From Konateibacter massiliensis (lineage in GTDB: Bacteria; Bacillota; Clostridia; Lachnospirales; Lachnospiraceae), in the NCBI RefSeq assembly GCF_900184995.1, contig NZ_LT860099.1:248001-312000 (forward strand): a stretch of 64,000 nt of DNA, given 5' to 3'. Positions 35,911-44,619 of the stretch are shown in pieces. Below the pieces are notes generated by a model, which was given only the letters and a program-made list of their open reading frames with translations, was not told the DNA's origin and searched no databases. The position numbers and the translations under genes are program-made. Every line of letters begins with the position of its first letter. Within the stretch, counting starts at the first letter, position 1.

Positions 35911-36183
35911 ATGAAAAAATATGATTTCTCAGAATTAGGAATTAATAAATTTTATGATACTGTATGTGATGAATCAGCCGATAAAATTCATTCAGTTATG
36001 GAAGAGGTAAACAATTCACCTTTACAGATAACAGAGGAACAGAACGCACGATTTAAAGAAATTTATGACGGTATAGCAATAATAATCACGATCGGAAATC
36101 AAACAATCTCTATTCCTAATAATGCCGACAATATAGATACTATTATAGCAGCTATTAAAGAATGTTTTAATCAAACATTGTAA
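35911..36183 (+). CDS. Small hypothetical protein
   Basis: 90 residues, SD GGAAGGAG upstream. Acidic, with a beta hairpin-like AIIITIGNQTISIPNN. No motif. Confidence 0.65.
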   Translation: MKKYDFSELGINKFYDTVCDESADKIHSVMEEVNNSPLQITEEQNARFKEIYDGIAIIITIGNQTISIPNNADNIDTIIAAIKECFNQTL

Positions 36184-36312
36184 CAATAAAATTCTTATTT
36201 AATTGGGTGGCATAAAGGGAAACTGATATGGCTCGCTGACGACATTTAGAGATGCTATAAACAATAATGACCCATTAAAACTATTCATGTAAGCGAAAAG
36301 GAGATAACAAAA

Positions 36313-36489
36313 ATGAAAAAACCGGACATTGAGAAAATGGACAATATGGATCTTATATACCTACTATGTATCAATCATACTAAAGAAACGAAAACGGCAC
36401 GAAAAGAAGAAAAAATCTGTATAGAAACTTTATGGAAACGTGGCATAGTGAACAAGGAAACAATGTTAAAGAAGTTTGATATTGAGTAA
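36313..36489 (+). CDS. Small Cys/Lys-rich protein
   Basis: 58 residues, AAAAGGAG before the ATG (MKKPDIEKMDNMDLIYLLC...). Helical and basic; function unknown. Confidence 0.6.
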   Translation: MKKPDIEKMDNMDLIYLLCINHTKETKTARKEEKICIETLWKRGIVNKETMLKKFDIE

Positions 36490-36527
36490 AACATAAGAAA
36501 GAGGTATTTCGTAAGTTTTTAAATTGC

Positions 36528-36556
36528 TTGAAAAATTTCATATATTCAGTTATAAT
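36528..36556 (+). promoter_or_regulatory. Promoter of the XRE gene
   Basis: TTGAAA (36528-36533), 17 bases, TATAAT (36551-36556). Confidence 0.8.
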
Positions 36557-36590
36557 AATTACATTATCGGAATAAGAAAGGGTGATCTAT

Positions 36591-36806
36591 ATATTAACTA
36601 CACAACAAAAAATAAAAGTTGCTTGTGACGTTGCAGGTATGAGTTTAACAGAACTTGGGGCAAAAATGGGAATGAGTCAAGCTAATTTTTCAAAACGTTT
36701 AAAGGTTGGGAAATTTACACAAGATGAATATATAGAAATGGCTAAATGCTTAGGCTGTAAATATATTTCATGTTTTGAATTTCCAGATGGTAACAAAGTA
36801 GAGTAG
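36591..36806 (+). CDS. XRE-family regulator, possible ATA start
   Basis: About 71 residues. HTH: VACDVAGMSLTELGAKMGMSQANFSKRLK. The GTG at 36582 immediately abuts the SD AAAGG, leaving no spacing, whereas ATA at 36591 lies nine bases after it and directly before the expected LTTQQKIK start. Both are possible; ATA is favoured. A Cro-like small regulator in front of ArdA. Confidence 0.72.
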   Translation: MLTTQQKIKVACDVAGMSLTELGAKMGMSQANFSKRLKVGKFTQDEYIEMAKCLGCKYISCFEFPDGNKVE

Positions 36807-36882
36807 CATTATACAAATACGTATAGTGCTTTTTTATTACATTAAAATATAACTAAAAAGTAATAAATATTATTAAAAGGTG

Positions 36883-36911
36883 TTGACATACCAAAATGGT
36901 TATGATATTAT
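36883..36911 (+). promoter_or_regulatory. Promoter of ardA
   Basis: TTGACA (36883-36888), 17 bases, TATTAT (36906-36911). Confidence 0.8.
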
Positions 36912-36980
36912 AAATATAACGAAACAGTAATTAAAACAACTATTAAGTGATTATGTAAGAAAGGTTAAAAGGTGGATAAT

Positions 36981-37520
36981 ATGACAACTACAACAAATAG
37001 AGATAATTCAACAATTAAGATTTTTATAACAAATTTAGGAAAATACAATGAAGGTCATTTGGTTGGCGAATGGGTAAACCTTCCAATGACAGAGGAAGAA
37101 AAAGAAGCAGTTTTGGAACGTATCGGAATTAATGAAGAATACGAAGAGTATTTTATAACTGACTACGAAACAGATCTAAACGGCTTTAAAATCGGAGAGT
37201 ATGACAGTATAGACGAGCTGAACGAGTTAGCCGATGAGTTGGAAAGTTTGGACGAGTACGAAAGGGAAATAATAGAAGCTTGTATAAGCAACGGATTAAC
37301 ATTTGATGAAGCAATGGAGCAAAAAGACGATTGTACGGTTTACTACAATTGTAATGATATGTCAGACGTTGCGGAACAGTACGCAGACGAAACGGGGTTA
37401 TTGAATAGTATTCCCGAAAACTTACAAAGCTATTTTGATTTTGAAGCTTTTGGTCGTGATATGGGTTACGAAGGAACATTTATTTTTACTAATAACGGTA
37501 ACTGTGTACAAATTTATTAA
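36981..37520 (+). CDS. ardA: ArdA-like antirestriction protein
   Basis: The ATG at 36981 follows AAAGGTGG; a GTG at 36972 is in frame. About 179 residues, very acidic (ELNELADELESLDEYE), with IFITNLGKYNEGHLVGEWVNLP at the start and the tail SYFDFEAFGRDMGYEG typical of ArdA. ArdA mimics DNA and inhibits type I restriction enzymes, protecting incoming DNA. It has its own consensus promoter. Good family match. Confidence 0.88.
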   Translation: MTTTTNRDNSTIKIFITNLGKYNEGHLVGEWVNLPMTEEEKEAVLERIGINEEYEEYFITDYETDLNGFKIGEYDSIDELNELADELESLDEYEREIIEACISNGLTFDEAMEQKDDCTVYYNCNDMSDVAEQYADETGLLNSIPENLQSYFDFEAFGRDMGYEGTFIFTNNGNCVQIY

Positions 37521-37940
37521 TTCTTTAGCGGTGGCGGTTAAGCCGTGGGATATTCAGTTATCCGCCAGCTATTCAACTTGTGAAGTAACAAGTTACCATT
37601 TAACGGAATAACAAAAAGAGCGGAAAGCTGACACGCTAACCGCCCTAATGGAATAGAACACTTGAAAAGTTATTTCTACTCACTATCGCAAATATGAGTA
37701 TAAAAGTATTTTACATTCTTTTCAAGTCTGAACATTCGTTCACTATTCCAAAGTTGGCACATTGATAACTTCATACGTTGCAGCCGTGAAGGATACGCAG
37801 AAATTACCCTAGATAACATGTAGGTGATGCTACAAGGGTATAAGTTGATTGTAAGACCTGGAACAGCGAATAAAGCGGATAATAAAGCCAGAGGAACTAT
37901 AACGGAAGGATGCAACAAAAACCAAAAATAGAAAGGAATG
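37521..37940 (+). other. Structured gene-free stretch before first antirepressor paralog
   Basis: About 420 bases between ArdA and the antirepressor with no SD-led frame. It contains several hairpin candidates (GGCGGTT/AACCGCC distant pairing around 37548 and 37640, CTTGT/ACAAG near 37575-37592). Confidence 0.35.
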
Positions 37941-37946
37941 ATTGGC

Positions 37947-38699
37947 TTGAAAACAGAAGTAAAAGAAATACCGTTCAACGGTAACACCTTATTAGGTGTA
38001 AAAGATGCAAGCGGGCAAGTGTGGCTGGCAGTAAAGAAAGTGTGTCTTGATATAGGTTTATCAGAAGGACAGGCACAAAGGCAAATAACAAATATTCAAG
38101 AGGAAGAGCCGTTAAAATCCAACTGTTGCAAATTTGCAATAGTTCAAACAGAAGGAAATAGAGAGATAAAGAGAAAGCAACTATTTCTAAATGAAAAGGT
38201 TGTGACTTTATGGCTTGCTAAAATTTCACTAACTCCGACTGTTAAGCGAAAAAGTCCGGAAGCATATAATAAACTTCTGAAATACCAACTAGAAGCCGCT
38301 GACATACTTCACAAAGCATTTTATGAGACAGAGGAACAGAAGACTACTTTAAATTCTAAAATGGGATTAGAAGGGCATCTTGAAATTTTACAAGTACAGA
38401 TTAACAACATGGAAAACATGTTAGAAACACAAACGGAAAAGCTTGATAGAGTAGTTGAAAATATGACACTCTCAACCAGACAGCAACAAAAATTATATAA
38501 GGCAGCAAAAGACCGAATTAATTATCTGTTGGGTGGCGCACATTCAAAGAACTATAAAGCTAATGCCAAAAGCTACTTTATTAACCTTTGGAATAGCTTA
38601 AAATCTCGTTTTGAGTGTGGCAGATACAAGGATCTGAATCCTATTTACTATAATGAAGCGTTTGACTTCATTTCTGAATGGGAATATACAGAAGCATAA
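37947..38699 (+). CDS. Phage antirepressor (P22-AR-N / ORF6C type), copy 1
   Basis: The TTG at 37947 (SD AAAGGA) matches the start of its paralog at 48563; about 250 residues. N-terminal EIPFNGNTLLGVKDASGQVWLAVKKVC (BRO-type), middle EKVVTLWLAKISLTP, C-terminal NMTLSTRQQQKLYKAAKDRI and FINLWNSLKSRFE. Copy 2 lies at 48563-49312 with long identical stretches. Probably antagonises repressors at induction. Confidence 0.85.
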   Translation: MKTEVKEIPFNGNTLLGVKDASGQVWLAVKKVCLDIGLSEGQAQRQITNIQEEEPLKSNCCKFAIVQTEGNREIKRKQLFLNEKVVTLWLAKISLTPTVKRKSPEAYNKLLKYQLEAADILHKAFYETEEQKTTLNSKMGLEGHLEILQVQINNMENMLETQTEKLDRVVENMTLSTRQQQKLYKAAKDRINYLLGGAHSKNYKANAKSYFINLWNSLKSRFECGRYKDLNPIYYNEAFDFISEWEYTEA

Positions 38700-38706
38700 C
38701 ACAATG

Positions 38707-38820
38707 ACATAATTCACGTTTTACATACAGCTTGTAGTGGTCAAACGTTACAAGCTGATTTGTTCCACTCTGTAGAGTGATGGAAATAGTCTTGTATTTT
38801 CCTATTCAAAGAAAGTAGTT
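38707..38820 (+). ncRNA. Conserved two-hairpin RNA motif, copy A
   Basis: Hairpin 1: CAGCTTGTA (38728-38736) with TACAAGCTG (38749-38757), loop containing TCAAA, followed by ATTT. Hairpin 2 near 38763-38785. Copy B (49321-49440) keeps the fold with compensatory changes and the same flanks. Confidence 0.6.
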
Positions 38821-38886
38821 GTTAATGGAGAATATAAAAACCACTTGAAAAGTAAGTTTTATTTGAAGAATGGAGGAATTAACACA

Positions 38887-39054
38887 ATGGATAATTACAC
38901 ATTAAAAAATTATAAAATTACTTTTGAAAGAAGTAATAAAAGTATCGGTTATGATTTTTTTAAAGCAACTTCAGAAGCGGAAGCAAGGTATAATTTTAAA
39001 GAATGTTATAGGCATGACGTGTATAAAATTATATCAGTAGAACAAGTAAGGTAG
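38887..39054 (+). CDS. Small hypothetical protein
   Basis: ATG 38887 after TGGAGG; 55 residues (MDNYTLKNYKITFERSNK...). The pattern (strand, then KATSEAEARYNFKE helix) is similar in layout to the gene at 42956. Function unknown. Confidence 0.62.
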   Translation: MDNYTLKNYKITFERSNKSIGYDFFKATSEAEARYNFKECYRHDVYKIISVEQVR

Positions 39055-39097
39055 TCTAACAGCTACCTTTTTATATTTAGAATGGAGGGTTAGACAT

Positions 39098-39400
39098 ATG
39101 GCAGCCTGTAAAACATGGAATTATCCAGAAACAGAAACTACAAAACAGTTTGAAAAGTTGTTTTCTAAAATAGATAACATTATTATTAATAAATGGTACC
39201 AGATTAATAATAATCCTACTTTTATTTATGAGAATAACAAATTTTATTATCACATGGCCATAACAAAAAGGAATAGTATAGGGTTTTATATTGATGATTA
39301 TGTTCTAAGTCGTAAAGGAGAATTGGTATACATTACAACGTATGGATATTTTAAGACCAAAGAAGATCTAATGAAATTCTTGAATAGTAAAACAATGTAG
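39098..39400 (+). CDS. Hypothetical protein
   Basis: 100 residues, SD GGAGGG upstream. Aromatic-rich (WYQINNNPTFIYENNKFYYH). No motif. Confidence 0.62.
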   Translation: MAACKTWNYPETETTKQFEKLFSKIDNIIINKWYQINNNPTFIYENNKFYYHMAITKRNSIGFYIDDYVLSRKGELVYITTYGYFKTKEDLMKFLNSKTM

Positions 39401-39415
39401 CGGAGGTATAAACAT

Positions 39416-39754
39416 ATGGAGAATATAGCATTAAACAACGGTCAAACCGTCTTAATCGGCTCAAATAGAGACATTGTAGAAGTAGTTGAAGAACATTGCA
39501 GCTATGAACTTGCAAGCCTTATATCGTCAAGAATAGTGGATATAGACGCAGAAAGATTATATGCAGAAGAACGAGCACAAACTGATGCAGACAGTTATCT
39601 TTCAGATCTGGAAAGTAAAGAATGTTGTTTGCGTGACGTATTGGAAATTGCAGAAGGATTGACGGAATATATTGAAGATGCAAAGAGGATTAACAAGGAC
39701 ACTATTTATCAAAAGATAAATGAACTTATAAAACTAATCGGAAATGAATTATAA
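39416..39754 (+). CDS. Hypothetical protein, acidic helical
   Basis: 112 residues, SD CGGAGG upstream. Long helical acidic stretches (SRIVDIDAERLYAEERAQTD). Could form a coiled coil. Function unknown. Confidence 0.62.
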   Translation: MENIALNNGQTVLIGSNRDIVEVVEEHCSYELASLISSRIVDIDAERLYAEERAQTDADSYLSDLESKECCLRDVLEIAEGLTEYIEDAKRINKDTIYQKINELIKLIGNEL

Positions 39755-39770
39755 AATGGAGGAATCAAAA

Positions 39771-40076
39771 ATGGAAATCAAAAACTTATCACAATTAAAG
39801 AAAGCAATTGCAGCCGGTAACATATTTATTATCAAAGATCACAGAGTATCGGAGTTTATAGGGAAAAAGCGTAAAGGTAATGTAATTCAGACCAATGGAA
39901 TATATTCCATTGTACCAGACGAACCAGAAAACAGAATTAATCAAGCCAATGGAAGAAAGGGTTCCTGGTTAGAATATGGTAAAGCTTCAGAATGGAAGTT
40001 TGATAATGGAATATGTACACTTTATAACGGAGAACATAAACCGGAAAATCTGGTAATGTCCTTCGTTTTTGAATGA
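39771..40076 (+). CDS. Hypothetical protein
   Basis: ATG 39771 with TGGAGG; 101 residues (MEIKNLSQLKKAIAAGNIFI...). Beta-rich C-terminus ending with a Trp/Phe segment (WKFDNGICTLYNGE). Overlaps the next gene's frame only in its upstream extension. Confidence 0.62.
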   Translation: MEIKNLSQLKKAIAAGNIFIIKDHRVSEFIGKKRKGNVIQTNGIYSIVPDEPENRINQANGRKGSWLEYGKASEWKFDNGICTLYNGEHKPENLVMSFVFE

Positions 40077-40090
40077 TTGGAGGAAATAAG

Positions 40091-40279
40091 ATGACGAATA
40101 TTATTAAAGCAGGAACATATAAGGTGGAAATTGAATTTACACTAGAAGAAGATACAGCAGAAAGCGTATTAGATAATATCTTTGAAGATGCGATGTATAA
40201 TAACTTCAATGATATTTCTTCAAGTGATGTTGGAGAATATGTAAAAGTGAATGAAGATAATAAAAATACAATTATGTAA
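40091..40279 (+). CDS. Small acidic protein
   Basis: ATG 40091 with TTGGAGG; 62 residues (MTNIIKAGTYKVEIEFTLEE...), acidic. No family. Confidence 0.6.
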   Translation: MTNIIKAGTYKVEIEFTLEEDTAESVLDNIFEDAMYNNFNDISSSDVGEYVKVNEDNKNTIM

Positions 40280-40327
40280 TGAAAGACGAATTTCAAGCCT
40301 GTTTGGGCAGAAAGTAGGGGTTAATAT

Positions 40328-40528
40328 ATGAAAGAATTTAGAGTTGTAGACGAAGATATGAATGTTTACGGAGAATTTGATGGAATAGTGGCAGCTTGTA
40401 GAGAGTCAAATAAAGTTAGTGGTACTTCTGTATATGTGATGGATTTAAAAACTAAAACAATTAAAGAAATTTTATCAGATAAAACAGTTGAGTATTTTGC
40501 TAATTATGAACTAAGCCATGTCAGATAA
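40328..40528 (+). CDS. Small hypothetical protein
   Basis: 66 residues, ATG with GTAGGGG upstream. Beta-alpha-like (EFRVVDEDMNVYGEFDGIVA). Confidence 0.58.
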   Translation: MKEFRVVDEDMNVYGEFDGIVAACRESNKVSGTSVYVMDLKTKTIKEILSDKTVEYFANYELSHVR

Positions 40529-40564
40529 AAGGAAAATTTCATATAAGGATTGGAGGAAATTAAA

Positions 40565-40723
40565 ATGAAAATTAAAAACATTGATTGGGATGCAGACAGT
40601 GAAGATGTTTTATCCCTTCCGACAGAAGTAAATGTCCCAGAATGCATACCAGAAGAAGATATAGCAGATTACCTTTCAGACACTTATGAATTTTGCGTCA
40701 AGAGTTTTGAAATGAAGCATTAA
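40565..40723 (+). CDS. Small acidic protein
   Basis: 52 residues, TTGGAGG before the ATG (MKIKNIDWDADSEDVLSLPT...). Very acidic first half. Function unknown. Confidence 0.6.
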   Translation: MKIKNIDWDADSEDVLSLPTEVNVPECIPEEDIADYLSDTYEFCVKSFEMKH

Positions 40724-40763
40724 TAAACAAAAATGACTTAAACGGTCGGAAAGTAGGCAGGCA

Positions 40764-40949
40764 ATGAAAAGATTAGGGATGTTTAGTGGAAAAATATACA
40801 GTGAAGAAGATAAAACTATGAATGAATGTAGTTTATGCATTACAGAAAAACAGGCAAATGATAACGAATATATCAGTAAAAAGAAAGAAGAAAATCTTTC
40901 TAAGTGTGGCGGTTGTTTCGGTTGCCCAATGTCTAATATGATGATTTAA
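40764..40949 (+). CDS. Cys-rich small protein, GKIY paralog 1
   Basis: 61 residues, starts MKRLGMFSGKIYSEED; C-terminal CGGCFGCPM cluster. Shares MKR-x-G-x3-GKIY with the gene at 42730, so they form a local paralog family with a possible zinc/Fe-S-binding C-terminus. Confidence 0.6.
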   Translation: MKRLGMFSGKIYSEEDKTMNECSLCITEKQANDNEYISKKKEENLSKCGGCFGCPMSNMMI

Positions 40950-41050
40950 TATTCAATCAAAAATAGATTTCAGTAAATGGTAGGAAGATAAACATAACAT
41001 TAAATCGTTCTACTTATGGAAAATCAGAAACTAAACAGAGAATAACAGTA

Positions 41051-41072
41051 GGAAGGTAAAAGCCTTCCTTTT
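41051..41072 (+). terminator. Hairpin terminator
   Basis: GGAAGG (41051-41056) / CCTTCC (41063-41068), loop TAAAAG, followed by TTTTATG. Confidence 0.7.
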
Positions 41073-41098
41073 ATGTTGCAAAAATGGAGGAATTTAAA

Positions 41099-41347
41099 AT
41101 GTTAGCACGAAAGAAGGTTATCTATCAACCATTTTCAGTATGCACCACGTTAGAAGATGTAAGACGGCAGCGCAGAATAACGAAAGCATATTATATTAAA
41201 CAGAAGTTATTAGGTTTATTGATGCTTGTAATAGGCATAATTTCGCTCTTTACAGTACATGACGGTACATTTTTTATGATGTCTATATTGATTGGTTTGT
41301 ACTTGGTATTTACGCAACAAAAGGTAACTATATTCAGAAAGGGGTAA
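41099..41347 (+). CDS. Small membrane protein with two hydrophobic segments
   Basis: ATG 41099 after TGGAGG; 82 residues. Two probable transmembrane helices: LLGLLMLVIGIISLFTV and FFMMSILIGLYLVFT. Basic N-terminus. Role unknown; could be a membrane-associated accessory or superinfection factor. Confidence 0.65.
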   Translation: MLARKKVIYQPFSVCTTLEDVRRQRRITKAYYIKQKLLGLLMLVIGIISLFTVHDGTFFMMSILIGLYLVFTQQKVTIFRKG

Positions 41348-41352
41348 CAGCT

Positions 41353-41526
41353 ATGAGAATAACAGGAATAATGATCAATGGAATAGAAGTAATTCCAGAA
41401 CATGGACACTATTTGTTACAAAAGGATAATACGAAAATGAGATGCGATTTCGGAGAATTAAATGAGTGTATACCAGAATTTGAAGAATATTTAGAGGAAG
41501 CAAAACAAAAATTGCAAACAGCATAA
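41353..41526 (+). CDS. Small hypothetical protein
   Basis: 57 residues, AGAAAGGGG upstream of the ATG (MRITGIMINGIEVIPEHGHY...). Short beta start followed by an acidic helix. Confidence 0.58.
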   Translation: MRITGIMINGIEVIPEHGHYLLQKDNTKMRCDFGELNECIPEFEEYLEEAKQKLQTA

Positions 41527-41548
41527 ATTAACAGGAGGAGGATTTATC

Positions 41549-41662
41549 ATGAGAGAAATAGATTTAATTCGTAACTACTATGCTCTTTTAATTAGCATTT
41601 GTAAACGGAAAAGCGCAAAAGAATCTTTAATTGATATGAGGATATCGCCAGAAACAAAATAA
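41549..41662 (+). CDS. Short hypothetical protein
   Basis: 37 residues, AGGAGGAGG before the ATG (MREIDLIRNYYALLISICKR...). Strong SD supports translation. Confidence 0.58.
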   Translation: MREIDLIRNYYALLISICKRKSAKESLIDMRISPETK

Positions 41663-41689
41663 TACATATTGCCGGCTATTCAGTGAAAA

Positions 41690-41870
41690 ATAGTCGCTTA
41701 CCGTCAAAAACAAACGGATGTACCGGAAGGGAATTATATTTCTTTCGCTAACCTCGTGTAATTGGAGGTAGAAAAATAATAAAAACGCGGCTGGTAATTT
41801 TCAAAGGTTATCAGCCGATTTTAGAGAACGGTGTACTTCTCAAAGTAACAGGAAAACGCATTTCAATATA
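41690..41870 (+). ncRNA. Two-hairpin RNA motif, copy C
   Basis: Stem CGGCTGGTAA (41788-41797) with TTATCAGCCG (41808-41817), loop TTTTCAAAGG, followed by ATTTT and a second hairpin GAGAA/TTCTC near 41824-41840. This resembles copies A and B (38707, 49321): stem, TCAAA loop, ATTT, second stem. The upstream part from 41690 holds additional small stems. Confidence 0.5.
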
Positions 41871-41890
41871 AGATTGGAGGAAATAATAAT

Positions 41891-42079
41891 ATGTTGGTTT
41901 ATATAGTAAATGAACGCACAAACGGAAAAAACGGTTCCTTATTTGGTGGAATATTTAGCACTAAAGAAAAGGCTAAGCAAGTAGCAGATAGAGAAAATAG
42001 CAGAAAAAATAAACCTAATGATGTATGGTTTGATTATGTTGGAATTGAAGTTGATGATGATTTTAGAGCCAAATATTAA
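41891..42079 (+). CDS. Small hypothetical protein
   Basis: 62 residues, SD TTGGAGG upstream. N-terminal YIVNERTNGKNGSLFGGIFS and a basic middle. Function unknown. Confidence 0.58.
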   Translation: MLVYIVNERTNGKNGSLFGGIFSTKEKAKQVADRENSRKNKPNDVWFDYVGIEVDDDFRAKY

Positions 42080-42132
42080 CTTGAAATTCACATTTCAAGA
42101 CTAATTAGAAAGGAAAAGGATAGGTGAAATAT

Positions 42133-42678
42133 ATGAATTTTTATCTAATACAACGTGGGAGTTTTAAAGAATTAAATAATGATTATGAAGGGCTTACAGG
42201 TAGAAATGGGCTTATTGATTTAGATTATATGGGTTCATCAGAGTTTGAGTGGGGAGCAATTCCTAAAGCATATCGTAGAATTATGGGAAATAGAGAAAAT
42301 TATATTTTTTATTATTGCCATGATATAAAAGACTACAGAGGAAAAATCCTTGTAATTTTTTGCAAGAAAGAAAATGCAGAAGCAATTGAAGAAGAATTAA
42401 AAAGATATATTAAAGAACATTACCATCTCAAAGAGTTTTGTACTCTTCATGCACATTTAGAAGGGTCGAAAAAGAATAGGATGAATGAATATCAAATTGG
42501 AAAAGATTTTTTTTGGTGTATTGATATAGGAGAAGATATATCTGATTGGATGGCGTGGTTTGGAATGGATAAATTGACAGTATTTAAAAATATGATTGAT
42601 AAAGATTATAACGAATGGTGGATGAAGAAGGCAGAGTCAGAAAGAATAGATGAATATAACAAAGCATTGAATTGGTAA
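42133..42678 (+). CDS. Hypothetical protein with conserved-looking enzyme-like core
   Basis: ATG 42133 (GGATAGGTG upstream); an in-frame GTG at 42124 is less likely. About 181 residues with ordered motifs (LDYMGSSEFEWGAIPKAYRR, FFWCIDIGEDISDWMAWFG) suggesting a folded enzyme or binding protein. Not recognised. Confidence 0.65.
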   Translation: MNFYLIQRGSFKELNNDYEGLTGRNGLIDLDYMGSSEFEWGAIPKAYRRIMGNRENYIFYYCHDIKDYRGKILVIFCKKENAEAIEEELKRYIKEHYHLKEFCTLHAHLEGSKKNRMNEYQIGKDFFWCIDIGEDISDWMAWFGMDKLTVFKNMIDKDYNEWWMKKAESERIDEYNKALNW

Positions 42679-42729
42679 CATATATAATGAAATGTACCTT
42701 TCTTATGGTATAGATTGGAGAAAAACGAT

Positions 42730-42927
42730 ATGAAACGTATGGGATTCTATACTGGAAAAATATATGATGATTCTGTTAATCCAGCAGACATTAAAGAATG
42801 TTGTCAGTATATCAATTACAAAGAACCTATTCTTGATGATGAAGAGCTGATTATCAGAAAACGCAAGTTGTTACATGAAAGATGTATTGAATGTAACAGT
42901 TGTGAAGAATCGAAAAAAGGTGAATGA
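42730..42927 (+). CDS. Cys-rich small protein, GKIY paralog 2
   Basis: ATG 42730; 65 residues beginning MKRMGFYTGKIYDD, like the gene at 40764, with CIECNSCEE near the end. The shared N-terminus and Cys tail indicate duplication. Confidence 0.6.
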   Translation: MKRMGFYTGKIYDDSVNPADIKECCQYINYKEPILDDEELIIRKRKLLHERCIECNSCEESKKGE

Positions 42928-42955
42928 TGTCTTTCAATAGAGGAGGAATAACGAG

Positions 42956-43087
42956 ATGAAGTGGAAATTATTTTGTACTATTACAATGGGAACTTATCAT
43001 ATAGAGGCAGATAGTTTATATTCAGCAAAAAAGCAATTAGCAGCACAACTTGGCGTACCTGTTAGTTGCATAGATGATTACAGATAA
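42956..43087 (+). CDS. Short hypothetical protein
   Basis: 43 residues, SD AGAGGAGG upstream of the ATG (MKWKLFCTITMGTYHIEADS...). Strand-helix-strand layout similar to the gene at 38887. Confidence 0.58.
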   Translation: MKWKLFCTITMGTYHIEADSLYSAKKQLAAQLGVPVSCIDDYR

Positions 43088-43176
43088 AATGCACGTTTCT
43101 TATGGTAGGTATTGTAATTATAGAAAAAAGTTAAAACACATTGAAAATACTTGTTTGATATAGAGAGGAGAAAACT

Positions 43177-43404
43177 ATGAAAGTTAGGGAATATATAATA
43201 AGATTAAGAAATGATAATCCAGAGGCGTACATGGTTGCCTATAAATCTCAAGAAGGAGACGGAGACAGTGCACATTTAAGCATCATATCTTTCCTGACGA
43301 AGTATGGTGATAGAAATATGGGTGACGAATATCATGATGATTTTTGTCATGCCGATGGAACAAGAAATCTTAATCAATTCATAAAGAGAATATATACGGT
43401 ATAA
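43177..43404 (+). CDS. Small hypothetical protein
   Basis: 75 residues, SD GAGAGGAG upstream (MKVREYIIRLRNDNPEAYMV...). No motif. Confidence 0.58.
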   Translation: MKVREYIIRLRNDNPEAYMVAYKSQEGDGDSAHLSIISFLTKYGDRNMGDEYHDDFCHADGTRNLNQFIKRIYTV

Positions 43405-43438
43405 ACAGAATGCTGATTTTAAATTGAAAGGTAAGAAT

Positions 43439-43624
43439 ATGAGAGAAGATTTCAAAGTGGTTGAAAAGAATGGAAAACAATATAGAAAAAATCTTAATAC
43501 AACAGGAATGTGCGTTTATTATTCTGATTTGAGGTGTGTATGCTGTAATCCAGATTGTAGCTATAACTGTAGTATTGATGATGAAATAGAAGAACAGTTA
43601 GAAAATGATTTTCTGAAAAGATGA
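43439..43624 (+). CDS. Cys-rich small protein
   Basis: ATG 43439 with GAAAGGTAAG upstream; 61 residues. CVCCNPDCSYNC forms a dense Cys cluster, suggesting metal binding. Confidence 0.6.
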   Translation: MREDFKVVEKNGKQYRKNLNTTGMCVYYSDLRCVCCNPDCSYNCSIDDEIEEQLENDFLKR

Positions 43625-43688
43625 AATCGGAATTTAGTCTGGATAAATATTATCAGTAGAACTAAATTAAACTTTAAAGAGGTGAAAA

Positions 43689-43904
43689 ATGGTAAATAAT
43701 GAATACCCAAAAACAAGCAGGACAAAGTTAAGAGGAAAACCTCTTGATGATGATTGCAAAAAAGCAAATACAACTACACATGAAATGGGTATGAAAGATA
43801 ACAGGGTATTTTGCCGTGGATTATATGCGTGTGGTGGAATGTCGGAAGATATTGATAAAAAATGCCTTTTATGTGGAGCGTATGTATTTAACGATTTAAG
43901 TTAG
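43689..43904 (+). CDS. Small protein with Cys motif
   Basis: 71 residues, GAGGTG upstream. C-terminal CRGLYACGG and CLLCG suggest a treble-clef-like metal site. Confidence 0.58.
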   Translation: MVNNEYPKTSRTKLRGKPLDDDCKKANTTTHEMGMKDNRVFCRGLYACGGMSEDIDKKCLLCGAYVFNDLS

Positions 43905-43912
43905 GAGAAAAT

Positions 43913-44014
43913 ATGGAAAATATTAAAATGATTGTAGAATCACTATTGGGAGTAGCGGAGGCTACTTATGAAGTATGCACAGATGAAATCGAAAAGGCAA
44001 GAATGGATGGATAA
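43913..44014 (+). CDS. Short hypothetical protein
   Basis: 33 residues, GGAGAA before the ATG (MENIKMIVESLLGVAEATYE...). Helical; low certainty. Confidence 0.5.
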   Translation: MENIKMIVESLLGVAEATYEVCTDEIEKARMDG

Positions 44015-44073
44015 GTAAGAGCGTACAGAGAAGTTCTTTCTCACCTAAATTAGCCTTTCGAAAAGGAGAATAT

Positions 44074-44334
44074 ATGACAGATAATGATTTAAATGATTTG
44101 GCAATACAAACGATGAGTAGTTTAATTGAATATTACGGTAATTCAGACAGCAGAAGCATTGATTGTAAAAGGGCAAAAAATTTATTAATAAAAAACTCTT
44201 TGAAAATTTACAAGGGTAATTATACATGTCCCTCCTGCAGCACATTTAATTCTGTATGGGAAAGCAGAGAACATACAGTTAAAAACGATGTTGTGTATTG
44301 TTGGCATTGCGGACAAAAAGTTCAATTAAAATAA
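44074..44334 (+). CDS. Small zinc-ribbon protein
   Basis: 86 residues. CPSC and CWHCG spaced by about 25 residues form a zinc-ribbon pair at the C-terminus; the N-terminus is a helical DALNDL-type segment. GAAAAGGAG upstream of the ATG. Confidence 0.65.
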   Translation: MTDNDLNDLAIQTMSSLIEYYGNSDSRSIDCKRAKNLLIKNSLKIYKGNYTCPSCSTFNSVWESREHTVKNDVVYCWHCGQKVQLK

Positions 44335-44374
44335 ATTAGTCTTTAATGAGGTGTTGAACATTGAAAACTTAATA

Positions 44375-44402
44375 TTGATAGTTAGTGGTATTGTGGTACA
44401 AT
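44375..44402 (+). promoter_or_regulatory. Promoter candidate
   Basis: TTGATA (44375-44380), 16 bases, TACAAT (44397-44402), ahead of the small membrane gene at 44450. Confidence 0.6.
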
Positions 44403-44449
44403 ATAGGTATTGATGAGTAGTAAATTGGAACTTTGGAGGAGATAATGAA

Positions 44450-44578
44450 ATGAAAGTAATGATTAAAATGATTGCTGCCGTAATTATATTTCTAGTTTAT
44501 TATATTGTGTTTTGTGCAATAGAAGGTATAGATATGGGTGACCCATGGAAAAAATTAATGAAATGGGCAAAAAGTTAA
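44450..44578 (+). CDS. Small membrane peptide
   Basis: 42 residues, SD TTGGAGGAG upstream. One membrane span (MIAAVIIFLVYYIVFCAI) followed by a short charged tail. A promoter lies just upstream. Confidence 0.6.
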   Translation: MKVMIKMIAAVIIFLVYYIVFCAIEGIDMGDPWKKLMKWAKS

Positions 44579-44619
44579 TTGGTATAGTCCTTGTAAATTT
44601 AATAGTCTTGAGATATCAA

